From NCBI GenBank assembly GCA_965229635.1, contig OZ245894.1:6944001-7008000 (forward strand): 64,000 nucleotides of DNA. The letters are read 5' to 3'. The position numbers and the translations under genes are program-made. Numbering within the stretch: position 1 is the first letter of the stretch; every line of letters begins with the position of its first letter. The stretch is from BQJU01 sp965229635. Lineage in GTDB: Bacteria > Bacteroidota > Bacteroidia > Chitinophagales > Saprospiraceae. Under the pieces are notes generated by a model. It was not told where the DNA came from and made no database searches. It saw nothing but the letters and a program-made list of their open reading frames with translations. Of this stretch, positions 54,475 through 62,563 are shown piece by piece.

Positions 54475-56229
54475 ATGCAAAGGCCCCAAGAATATATTAA
54501 TCAAATCCGTGCATTAATTTCCCAAAATGAGATTCCTACCGCCCTTCAACAGCTAAGGATGCTCTTAAAGCACAGTCCAAAGCTCGACGAAGCGCTCTTA
54601 CAATCCTCTCGATTTCAAGACATTACTCAACAGGTTCGATTAAATTTGGTAAGCCTTGAAGAAGCACAGCTGACCAAGAATCAGATTCGTTGGGGAATGC
54701 TGGAACTGTTACGACACATTGAAACTCAGCATGAAACGACGGCACTATCGCAGCTTGTAGATGAACTTGAAAACCAAAGCGATAATCCTGGCATAGAAAA
54801 GGAAATGCAAGACGCCATTTCTATTCTGAAAAGCAAAAATGTACTGATTGGATCGTCCATCACCTCAGATGGTCCGGTACATATAGGAGATCAGGTCAAT
54901 ACCAGCGGGCACCACAATATCGTGATTCAGGGTGTAACGGACAGCACCATTCAAATTCAGGTGGATGGAGAAATGCGTGAAATCAACAAAAGGCTTGATG
55001 ATTTACAGGAATTATTGCATTCACTGAAAAGTTCCTCTTTCCAAACAGCCAATAAGCCTTACCATATTAACACCGTTAGTCCTGTCAATTTTGAGTATAT
55101 CATTGCCAAAGCAGGTCATCAAAAAACACTTCCGCTAAATGTTGCGGAAGACATCATTTCCGATGACAATCGCTGGGTTGACAGCTTACGACAGGAATTG
55201 AGAAACCGGCAGCGAGTAGCCGTAGGCAATAAGCCATCTGCCATTTTTCAACATTACGGTTGGCTCATTGAAGAGTTTTTAAGAAAAATGGAAACTCCCG
55301 CCGGTCGGAAAAATCCAATCAGGAGGATATCATTCATGGCAGAAGCCTTTCAAAGTAGTTTACGGTATTTGTGCTATATACAACTGGCTCAAATTTTAAA
55401 AACAAGAAACGCTTCTGCTCAGCCCGCGCTTTCGCAGTTTTTATCTTTAAAGGAACAGGAATATCTCCGTTTTGACTACCTAAACCTGCTATTGATTATC
55501 ACCGCCCAGCTGCGCCAACAAAAGAACTTTGTACCACAAATCATAGATTTTGTTGATGAACTTACAGACACTCAAAGTGATCTTTACGGTACTGCCCTTT
55601 TTCTGGAAAGTAAACGCGATGATCTGCTTGACGGCAAAATTCACAACACGACCACGCTAACTCAATTACTTAATGAATACCTTACCGGGCTCGTATTTTG
55701 GCTGCGAAAGATTTCCTTTCTGGCAAGGTACCGATTGGTATCGATCAAAGACATCAATCTGAAATATCGCCTGGGAACAACCAGAAACTTCGTACATATT
55801 TACGGTGAACTACACGGTTTGTACAACGAAGCCATGTTAAATGAGTCTGATTATGGAGAAATGGCCATTGAAGACCTTTATACCTTTAACCAAAGTGTCC
55901 TGCTTTTTAACGGAAGCAATGTAGAAGCCTGCCTTGAAGACATCGGGAATGAGGACACCTATATCTCCCTATCTCCACTGATTATTGATCAAAGTGTATT
56001 TTCGGACAAACCCACCCAAACACCGGAAATCTACTATCTCACAGGATATTCCTCCAGAAAGTACCAGTTTGCACAATATAAAAATGAACTGCCCATCGGC
56101 GAACAAAAGGAGCTCACATCCAATAAAACGATTCAGGTTAAGGCTACGAATATCAAGCAACCGAAATTTGATGAACTTTTTGAACAAATGGAGCAAATCT
56201 TCAAGCCATTCAAAAATCCAATGGCATGA
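54475..56229 (+). CDS. EAD11-like domain protein of a candidate conflict system
   Basis: I choose ATG 54475 because the protein then begins with a compact helical domain (residues 1-85: YINQIRALISQNEI, LLKHSPKLDEALLQSSRFQD, LTKNQIRWGMLELLRHIE). This matches, from memory, effector-associated domain 11 (EAD11), a death-domain-like adaptor of bacterial NTP-dependent conflict systems. A strand-rich polar linker follows (about 120-166, VHIGDQVNTSGHHNIVIQG), then a short coiled coil (166-186) and about 400 mostly helical residues with no recognisable family. There is no signal peptide or membrane helix, so it is cytoplasmic. The 584-residue product's stop overlaps the STAND gene start (ATGA), which implies coupled translation. 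Function unknown: adaptor or effector. Confidence 0.75.
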   Translation: MQRPQEYINQIRALISQNEIPTALQQLRMLLKHSPKLDEALLQSSRFQDITQQVRLNLVSLEEAQLTKNQIRWGMLELLRHIETQHETTALSQLVDELENQSDNPGIEKEMQDAISILKSKNVLIGSSITSDGPVHIGDQVNTSGHHNIVIQGVTDSTIQIQVDGEMREINKRLDDLQELLHSLKSSSFQTANKPYHINTVSPVNFEYIIAKAGHQKTLPLNVAEDIISDDNRWVDSLRQELRNRQRVAVGNKPSAIFQHYGWLIEEFLRKMETPAGRKNPIRRISFMAEAFQSSLRYLCYIQLAQILKTRNASAQPALSQFLSLKEQEYLRFDYLNLLLIITAQLRQQKNFVPQIIDFVDELTDTQSDLYGTALFLESKRDDLLDGKIHNTTTLTQLLNEYLTGLVFWLRKISFLARYRLVSIKDINLKYRLGTTRNFVHIYGELHGLYNEAMLNESDYGEMAIEDLYTFNQSVLLFNGSNVEACLEDIGNEDTYISLSPLIIDQSVFSDKPTQTPEIYYLTGYSSRKYQFAQYKNELPIGEQKELTSNKTIQVKATNIKQPKFDELFEQMEQIFKPFKNPMA

Positions 56230-59225
56230 AAAAAGAAACGTCGCCATTTAAATTCTTAGATGCCTACTCCCGGGAAGATGAGGATATCTGGTTTGGTCGG
56301 GAAAAGGAAACAGCGGCCTTATATGACGCACTGAGTGGCGTCAAACATTTGTTGGTTTATGGCCCATCTGGTGCGGGAAAAACCAGCTTAATTGAATGTG
56401 GCTTGCGCAATCAGTTCTCCGATGCCGATTGGTTTGCGCTAACCATTCGGCGTGGCCATAACATGATCGCTTCAACTTACGCAGCGATCAATGAAGCGTT
56501 AGAAAATCCAATTTCCGTTGGTGATGATTCCCTTCCTCTCGATCCGAAGATGACGCTGGGTCATGCAGTGGAACAACTTTATACCGAACGCTTTCAACCG
56601 GTTTATTTACTGTTTGATCAATTTGAAGAATTGCTGATCCTTGGCTCCGAAGCTTCTAGGCAAAAGAAGGATGAGCGGGAAGTATTTTTTGAAAGCCTCA
56701 ATGAACTGATTCGCTTTCGTGTCCCTTGTCGTGTCATATTGATCATGAGGGAGGAGTTTATTGGTCACCTTTCCGAATATGAGCACCTTTGTCCCAGTAT
56801 TTTCCAGCACCGCTTCAGGCTGGAGAAAATGCGCAAAGACAGTGTCAGCCAGGTCATCCACAACACCTTGACGGCGACCAGGTACGAACATATTTTCACC
56901 GTTGAGCACGCCCCTAAATTGGCTAGTGCCATTCTTGCCAAGCTCCCCGACAATAAACAGGAGATCGAACTGGCACACGTGCAGGTTTTTTTGGAAGAAC
57001 TATGGGACCGGGCAAATCAAAAAAACGATGTGGGCCAACTTCCAGTTTTATCTCAGGAACTGATCACAGAAAATGATAATCTGGAGCGCATTTTGGACAG
57101 TTTCCTAAAAAAACAATTGAGTGATCTGGAAACCAGTTACGGAAAGAAGGTGCCACTGGAACTTTTAGCGACCATGATTTCAGAGCGACATACCAAGCTG
57201 CAACTTAGCGCTTCAGAGATCGAACAATCATTGCAAGACAATCATGTCAAAATCAATAGTTCCCTACTTCCGCTACTAAAGTCATTGGAAGCAAGTCGGG
57301 TATTACGAACACTCAAATCCGGAGAAAAAACCAAGTACGAAATTAGTCATGATTTGCTGGCATTGGTGGTGGGCCAGAACCTTACGGAAGAGATGAAAAT
57401 GCGGGATCGCGCGGGCGAAGTGTATCGGGTTTATGAAAGCAAGAAGGGATATTTTACCAAAGAGGACCTCGATTATATTCGGCCATTTCAGGAATACAAA
57501 ATAATCCCTCCCTACCTACAGCAGCGTATCGAAGAAAGTGAACAACATTGGACTCTGGAGGACAAACGTGAACTGGAAGCCACGAAAGCCATTGCTGCAA
57601 ATGAAGCAAAACTGAGAAAAGAAGCTGAGGAAGAGCGTCAAATTGCAGTAAAAGCTAAAGAGGATGCCGAAGATCAACGCAATCGTGCTATAGAAAATGA
57701 AAAACGGGCCATCTGGTGGACCAGGTTGGCAATCGGGATTTCAATCGCGGCTATTCTGCTAGCGCTCTTTGCCCTTTTTCAGTTCTTCCGTGCCCAGGAC
57801 GCCACTAAAAAAGCCGAAGAACTTGCTAGTTTTTTCGAAAGAGAAAAGAATGAAAAAGAAGGGTTATTAGATAGTCTTGAGGTACAGTATGGGATTTCAT
57901 TACAAAGAAAGACAGAGGCTGAAGAGGCAAGGGAAGAAGCTGAAAAGGCAAAAACCGAAGCATTATTACAAGAAAAAACGGCATTAAAAAATTTAGCATT
58001 AGCCCAGAAGAGCAGACGTGAAATACGAAAGCAAAAGGATACCATCAGTGGTCTTCTTAATCAAGCAAATGAGGCTACAGCGAGGTCTTTGGAACAGGCA
58101 GATATTGCAAAAAAAGAAACTGCAAAAACACAGCAAGCATTGAATAATCTTCAAGTTGCCAATGCAAACATTGTAGACCAGCTATTGGATGAAGTTGAGA
58201 AAGACTTTCTAAACCTCAGATACGAAGAAGCACAGGAAAAACTACAATCAGCAGCTACGCTAAAAGCTGAACAAAAGAGGGTTTTCGATGGCTTCCTGGA
58301 ATTGGCTTTTTGGCACAATGAATCAGGTAATCCGGGTAAAGCTTACCAACTACTCAATTTTGCAGATTCACTAATCAACAAGGAGGTGGAGGCCATCTAC
58401 CCTTTTACATCTGATACCATTCCGCGAAAGGCAATACAATTTGTCATGCAAACCCTGGCGCCCGGGCTTTTTGACACCTTGTATCAGCAAAAATATTATC
58501 CTAAAATGATGAAGGTCCCTGGTGGGTCTTTAGCAATAGAGGGAGCCACCACTAATTATGAAATTTTGCTTAAAGATTTCTGGCTGGCGCAAACAGAAAC
58601 CACCATCTGGCAATTCGCTCTATTCTGCCGAGCCACCGGTCGGGACATTGATCAATATCGAATTGCATCGTGGATTAATTCGGGAAATAATCCCGTAGTG
58701 AATGTCAGCTGGAATGATGCGAGTGCTTACTGCGAATGGCTTAGCCAACAGAAAGAACAAGGTATTTCTTCAAATACAAAACCCTACCGACTTCCGGCTG
58801 AAGATGAGTGGTATTTCGCGGCCAAAGAAGGCAAAGCTCTAGCGCCATATTCCTACTCCGGGAGCAATGTCATCGACTCTGTAGCCTGGTATGCTGACAA
58901 TAGTAGCGGGAGGACGCAATCCGCAGCCAGCACCCTAAAATCCAACGCCTTAGGCTTTTACGACCTGAGTGGCAATGCCATGGAATGGTGCTCCTTATCA
59001 AAGGCCTTTGACGATTTAAATACAATGGTTATGGAAAGTATGCTCACCCGAGCACAGTTGGAACGATATAGAGCAGGAAAACGGACGCCACAAAGTGGAG
59101 AAAAAGCATTGCGGGGCGGTTCCTGGAAGGATCTGAATCACTTTTGCAGAATCGCGGTAGCCGGAAGAGAAGCTACCCATTTTAAAGATAATCGAACCGG
59201 TTTTAGGGTGGCACGACCTGATTAA
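56226..59225 (+). CDS. Membrane-anchored STAND NTPase with C-terminal FGE-sulfatase domain
   Basis: A 999-residue fusion. Residues about 8-390 are a STAND (nSTAND1-like) NTPase with winged-helix part: FGRE at 23-26, Walker A GPSGAGKTS at 46-54, Walker B VYLLFDQFEEL at 126-136, Arg-containing VILIMREEF at 170-178. A coiled coil (440-495), one transmembrane helix (496-521) and a second coiled coil (525-690) follow. Residues 760-999 form an FGE-sulfatase (C-type-lectin fold) domain: VSWNDASAYCEW, YRLPAEDEWYFAAK, FYDLSGNAMEW, LRGGSWKD. At the catalytic copper site only Cys 974 aligns; the first Cys is Asp 969, so formylglycine activity is unlikely. I infer a cytoplasmic switch coupled to a periplasmic sensing domain. 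It overlaps the EAD11 gene by four bases. Confidence 0.85.
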   Translation: MKKETSPFKFLDAYSREDEDIWFGREKETAALYDALSGVKHLLVYGPSGAGKTSLIECGLRNQFSDADWFALTIRRGHNMIASTYAAINEALENPISVGDDSLPLDPKMTLGHAVEQLYTERFQPVYLLFDQFEELLILGSEASRQKKDEREVFFESLNELIRFRVPCRVILIMREEFIGHLSEYEHLCPSIFQHRFRLEKMRKDSVSQVIHNTLTATRYEHIFTVEHAPKLASAILAKLPDNKQEIELAHVQVFLEELWDRANQKNDVGQLPVLSQELITENDNLERILDSFLKKQLSDLETSYGKKVPLELLATMISERHTKLQLSASEIEQSLQDNHVKINSSLLPLLKSLEASRVLRTLKSGEKTKYEISHDLLALVVGQNLTEEMKMRDRAGEVYRVYESKKGYFTKEDLDYIRPFQEYKIIPPYLQQRIEESEQHWTLEDKRELEATKAIAANEAKLRKEAEEERQIAVKAKEDAEDQRNRAIENEKRAIWWTRLAIGISIAAILLALFALFQFFRAQDATKKAEELASFFEREKNEKEGLLDSLEVQYGISLQRKTEAEEAREEAEKAKTEALLQEKTALKNLALAQKSRREIRKQKDTISGLLNQANEATARSLEQADIAKKETAKTQQALNNLQVANANIVDQLLDEVEKDFLNLRYEEAQEKLQSAATLKAEQKRVFDGFLELAFWHNESGNPGKAYQLLNFADSLINKEVEAIYPFTSDTIPRKAIQFVMQTLAPGLFDTLYQQKYYPKMMKVPGGSLAIEGATTNYEILLKDFWLAQTETTIWQFALFCRATGRDIDQYRIASWINSGNNPVVNVSWNDASAYCEWLSQQKEQGISSNTKPYRLPAEDEWYFAAKEGKALAPYSYSGSNVIDSVAWYADNSSGRTQSAASTLKSNALGFYDLSGNAMEWCSLSKAFDDLNTMVMESMLTRAQLERYRAGKRTPQSGEKALRGGSWKDLNHFCRIAVAGREATHFKDNRTGFRVARPD

Positions 59226-59244
59226 CATACCTGTTTAAACCCAA

Positions 59245-61227
59245 ATGATAATGGTTGCTGAAGTTCTTTTCTCTTATAAAAATTTGTTTACCAGCTGTCT
59301 ACTACTACTGTTCGGTGAAGTTGTGGTGGCCCAAAATGCCTGGCACGATGCCATTTCTCTAAGTGAGCAGCTACAGTTTAATGTGGACCAAAACCAGGTT
59401 CTCTCAGTAAAACCGGATAGCATTGATCAGGAATCCCTATTCCTTGTTCTCGAAAAATATTGTCCTGATCACATCAACAAAAATGGAGTCTGGAAAACGC
59501 TAAACCTGGGGAATTGCTTTCGGGATAACCCATATCTAAATTTTGATAAACTAGCAGACACCTTTGGCATTCAGGATACCTATCACCCCGGGGCCGATAC
59601 GCTGACAAAAAGTAAGTATGATGTACAAAATCGATTAAAGTCAATCTATGTTGACCGATATAAAAAGATTAGCGATTGGCAAAATAACCAGGGAAATTTC
59701 GAAGGTTTATTTAAGCAACTGGATTATGAATTTAAGCAATCAGCTATTGTTGCCTATTTACTGCCTAATACCGAAAAGCTTCTGGACGAGGCCTCTCAGG
59801 AAAAAATTTTTGAATACGGTGATTATACTGAAGCCCTGCGTCCGGCCTTTATTAAAGACTTATTTGCGGTACCCGCTAATCTTGGCAATCTGGCCACCCA
59901 AACCAATTTCTTTCAGGATGAGGCCACCCGAATTTTGTTTGCCAATGCCCAAAAACTTGCCAGTAAAGTGATTCAAGGTGAGACTCCGCTTGAGCTCATC
60001 AATTTTCTGGCATTTCAGGCTACATTTAATATAGATGAAGTGAGCCGGATTGATGACCAAACGCAGAAGGAACTGACTCAGTTAAACAACCGCTTTCAGC
60101 TTTTAGCTTTCCTCCTGGAAGCCCTTCGCTCAAAAGAAGCGCAAAATACGCTGGTCGAAAGTCAGCAGGTGCACGCTCTGCTAAACAGCAATACTTTTTC
60201 AAGCCTCTTTCTGGCATTACTTTACCAAAACTGCAAATCCTCCCTCGAAAAGGAAGCATTCTTGCCCTTGTTTCTGGAAGCTATCAATTATTCGGAGGCG
60301 CGAAAAAGCAAATTTCTGATGGGTATGAGCAAGTTATCAGAGTCAGTAAACAAGCTAAACCGCAAGGCGAATACAATTCAGAACATTGAAGATTCAAAGA
60401 GCTATTTCAACGAATTTGAAACCTCATTACAACAATGGTTTGATGAGGTTTATGGTGATGTATCCTATGACAATCAATCTTCTGAAGACATAAATCATAA
60501 AAATCTATCCAGCAGAAAGAGCTTCTTTAAATTGTTCCAGCAATTTTATGAGTTAGAATATCAACTGAAGAAAAATCAATTTAGCCGGGCTACTTTTCAG
60601 GTGCTAGAGCTACTGGAGTTTACCGACGAAAATAGATTAAAGATTGACCGAGGGCAAGGGTATTTTATCACATTCATTGCGGAGCTCACCGAGGCTAAAA
60701 GTTCCAAAGAAGTCAACGGCGTGATTAAGAATTTTGTCACTATTACCGGCTCCTCTCGTCTAAAGAGAGAGTCATTACTGTCTGTTTCGGTAAGTTCGTA
60801 CTTCGGTGGAAGTATGGCAGTTGAAAACTACCTGGCAAGTGAAAATATAAATTCCTTTAGGACCAACACTATTGGATTATGGTTTCCCATCGGACTGGAT
60901 GTTTCCCTTGGCCTGAAAAACAGAGGAAGTCTTAGTGTATTTTTTCAGCTTCTTGACCTAGGAATAGCCACCAATTACAGCTGGGCACGGAATACAGATC
61001 CATTACCTAAATTTACTTTTGAGAACATACTTTCACCCGGGGTAAGCATTATCTACGGCATCCCCAAATCCCCTTTTTCAATTTCAACAGGTATACAGTA
61101 CGGGCCACAAAACAGGAGCATTAGGGATGACCACGGAAACACATACAGTGCCAGCGCATTCCGAATCAATGTTGCGATGGCCATTGATATTCCGCTGATC
61201 AATCTTGGACACGTTAAGCGGTATTAG
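59245..61227 (+). CDS. Exported protein with barrel-like C-terminus, third gene of the candidate system
   Basis: A 660-residue protein I do not recognise. An N-terminal signal peptide (SCLLLLFGEVVVAQ, cut near residue 30) sends it to the envelope. Residues about 30-490 are mostly helical (LLNSNTFSSLFLALLYQNCK; FQQFYELEYQLKK). The last 160 residues alternate in a beta-barrel manner (SLLSVSVSSYFGG, TIGLWFPIGLDVSLGL, LSPGVSIIYGIP, SISTGIQYGP, AFRINVAMAIDIPL) and end in Tyr, as outer-membrane proteins often do. It starts 19 bases after the STAND gene, so the three genes form an operon. It overlaps the convergent glycosyltransferase gene by 14 bases at the 3' end. Confidence 0.75.
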   Translation: MIMVAEVLFSYKNLFTSCLLLLFGEVVVAQNAWHDAISLSEQLQFNVDQNQVLSVKPDSIDQESLFLVLEKYCPDHINKNGVWKTLNLGNCFRDNPYLNFDKLADTFGIQDTYHPGADTLTKSKYDVQNRLKSIYVDRYKKISDWQNNQGNFEGLFKQLDYEFKQSAIVAYLLPNTEKLLDEASQEKIFEYGDYTEALRPAFIKDLFAVPANLGNLATQTNFFQDEATRILFANAQKLASKVIQGETPLELINFLAFQATFNIDEVSRIDDQTQKELTQLNNRFQLLAFLLEALRSKEAQNTLVESQQVHALLNSNTFSSLFLALLYQNCKSSLEKEAFLPLFLEAINYSEARKSKFLMGMSKLSESVNKLNRKANTIQNIEDSKSYFNEFETSLQQWFDEVYGDVSYDNQSSEDINHKNLSSRKSFFKLFQQFYELEYQLKKNQFSRATFQVLELLEFTDENRLKIDRGQGYFITFIAELTEAKSSKEVNGVIKNFVTITGSSRLKRESLLSVSVSSYFGGSMAVENYLASENINSFRTNTIGLWFPIGLDVSLGLKNRGSLSVFFQLLDLGIATNYSWARNTDPLPKFTFENILSPGVSIIYGIPKSPFSISTGIQYGPQNRSIRDDHGNTYSASAFRINVAMAIDIPLINLGHVKRY

Positions 61228-62563
61228 GCTCTATCCGTTGGCTGTTCACTACCTCCCAAACCACCATACCCAATACCACCAAATACTCCACCGCCACGAC
61301 CCACAAATTTTCAAAATAGACCGGGTAGCTGTAATTGACGTAAGTCAACATGATGAGCCCCGTCCAAAGGATCGGAAAACGAAAGCGGGTGAAGATGCAA
61401 AGCACCAGTGGCATGGCCGTATACCAGGGGTGTACCGTTGTGGTAAACAACAAATAAAGGGTAATCGCAAAAAGCATGGCGACAGGCCAGTTTTGCAAGC
61501 TCGGACGTTTTTCCAGCAACATATAAAGCAGTATTCCCGTAAGGGTACCCAATGCCAGTCCCGGGCCAATGTAGGCGATCAGGTTGTAACCCACCTGTTG
61601 ATAACCAACCCAGCGTAGGAGATAATAGATGCTGGCATTGAATTCGAATTTACGAAAGTAGAGGTCCAGGCTTTCGCCAAAATTTTGCACAAAGGCCTGG
61701 CTGAACAACGGGACAAACAACAACAGCAAAACGCCCCCCAAAACGGCAAAATAACGGACACTACGCTTCCAGCCCAAACGCCGAATCAGCAAAGGCAAAA
61801 ACATGAGTGGCAACAACTTGGCAGCAATCGACAACGCCAATGCCACCGCCGACCAAAGCCAGCGCTCCCGAATCAATAACCACCACGCCAGCAACAGAAA
61901 AAAAATCATCGCCCCTTCGAAGTGTACATTGCCACTGATTTCCAAAATGATGAGTGGGTTTAAGGCATAGATCAGTACCAACTGTGGTGACATTTGGTAA
62001 TGCCTGAGCAAGCGAACCAACAGCCACAAAGTACCCATTTCGAAAGCAAAAAGCACCAACTTCATCACCAACGCACTGGACATAATGCTATTGGGAAACA
62101 GCCAGCTAGCCAGGGCAAAAGTCGCCTGTGCAACCGGAGGATAAATGGTGAAATATTCCGGTGAGTTGAGTTCCTCGAATAACTCCCTGCTCAGACCAGG
62201 AATGGACGCATCTCCATTGATATAGTCAATGGGCAATTGCTCAAACGGATTGTGCCCCTGTATCAACAAACGGCCATCCCAGATAAAGCGATAAATATCG
62301 TCTGATAGCTGAGGAAAGGCAAAAACCAGGATCAGGCGAGCAAGCACAGCAATCGTCAACAGGAAGGGAACTTCTGTTCTCGTTGCCCCTTTTAATATCC
62401 AAACATAAAATCCAAAAAAAGGAAGATATAGCGCCATCAGCCAGGCAAAGTCAGCCTGACCAGGGCCAAAACCCAGCGCAGTCGTCAGCACCAACATGGA
62501 CATACCCATCAGCCAGTAACGGGCCGCTACATTGAAGGTACTCTTTGGCAGTAACGCTTCCAT
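61214..62563 (-). CDS. GT-C type membrane glycosyltransferase (DUF2029/GT87-like)
   Basis: A 449-residue inner-membrane enzyme with about eleven helices. The first periplasmic loop holds the acidic motif FPQLSDDIYRFIWDGRLLIQGHNPF, of which the SDDIYRFIWDG part is the signature of mannosyl- or arabinosyl-transferase-like GT-C proteins that use polyprenyl-phosphate sugars. A second motif EYFTIYPPVAQ is also conserved. The sugar and acceptor are unknown; polysaccharide or lipid glycosylation is likely. It starts directly after the stop of the GT2 gene (TAA then ATG), so they are co-transcribed and may work together. Confidence 0.83.
   Translation of the reverse strand: MEALLPKSTFNVAARYWLMGMSMLVLTTALGFGPGQADFAWLMALYLPFFGFYVWILKGATRTEVPFLLTIAVLARLILVFAFPQLSDDIYRFIWDGRLLIQGHNPFEQLPIDYINGDASIPGLSRELFEELNSPEYFTIYPPVAQATFALASWLFPNSIMSSALVMKLVLFAFEMGTLWLLVRLLRHYQMSPQLVLIYALNPLIILEISGNVHFEGAMIFFLLLAWWLLIRERWLWSAVALALSIAAKLLPLMFLPLLIRRLGWKRSVRYFAVLGGVLLLLFVPLFSQAFVQNFGESLDLYFRKFEFNASIYYLLRWVGYQQVGYNLIAYIGPGLALGTLTGILLYMLLEKRPSLQNWPVAMLFAITLYLLFTTTVHPWYTAMPLVLCIFTRFRFPILWTGLIMLTYVNYSYPVYFENLWVVAVEYLVVLGMVVWEVVNSQRIEPNTA

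Noticed and set aside
58500..59225. Annotation of the STAND protein end as an active formylglycine-generating enzyme or EgtB-like iron enzyme
   Set aside because: The first copper-site cysteine is replaced by Asp and no sulfatase gene is in the window.
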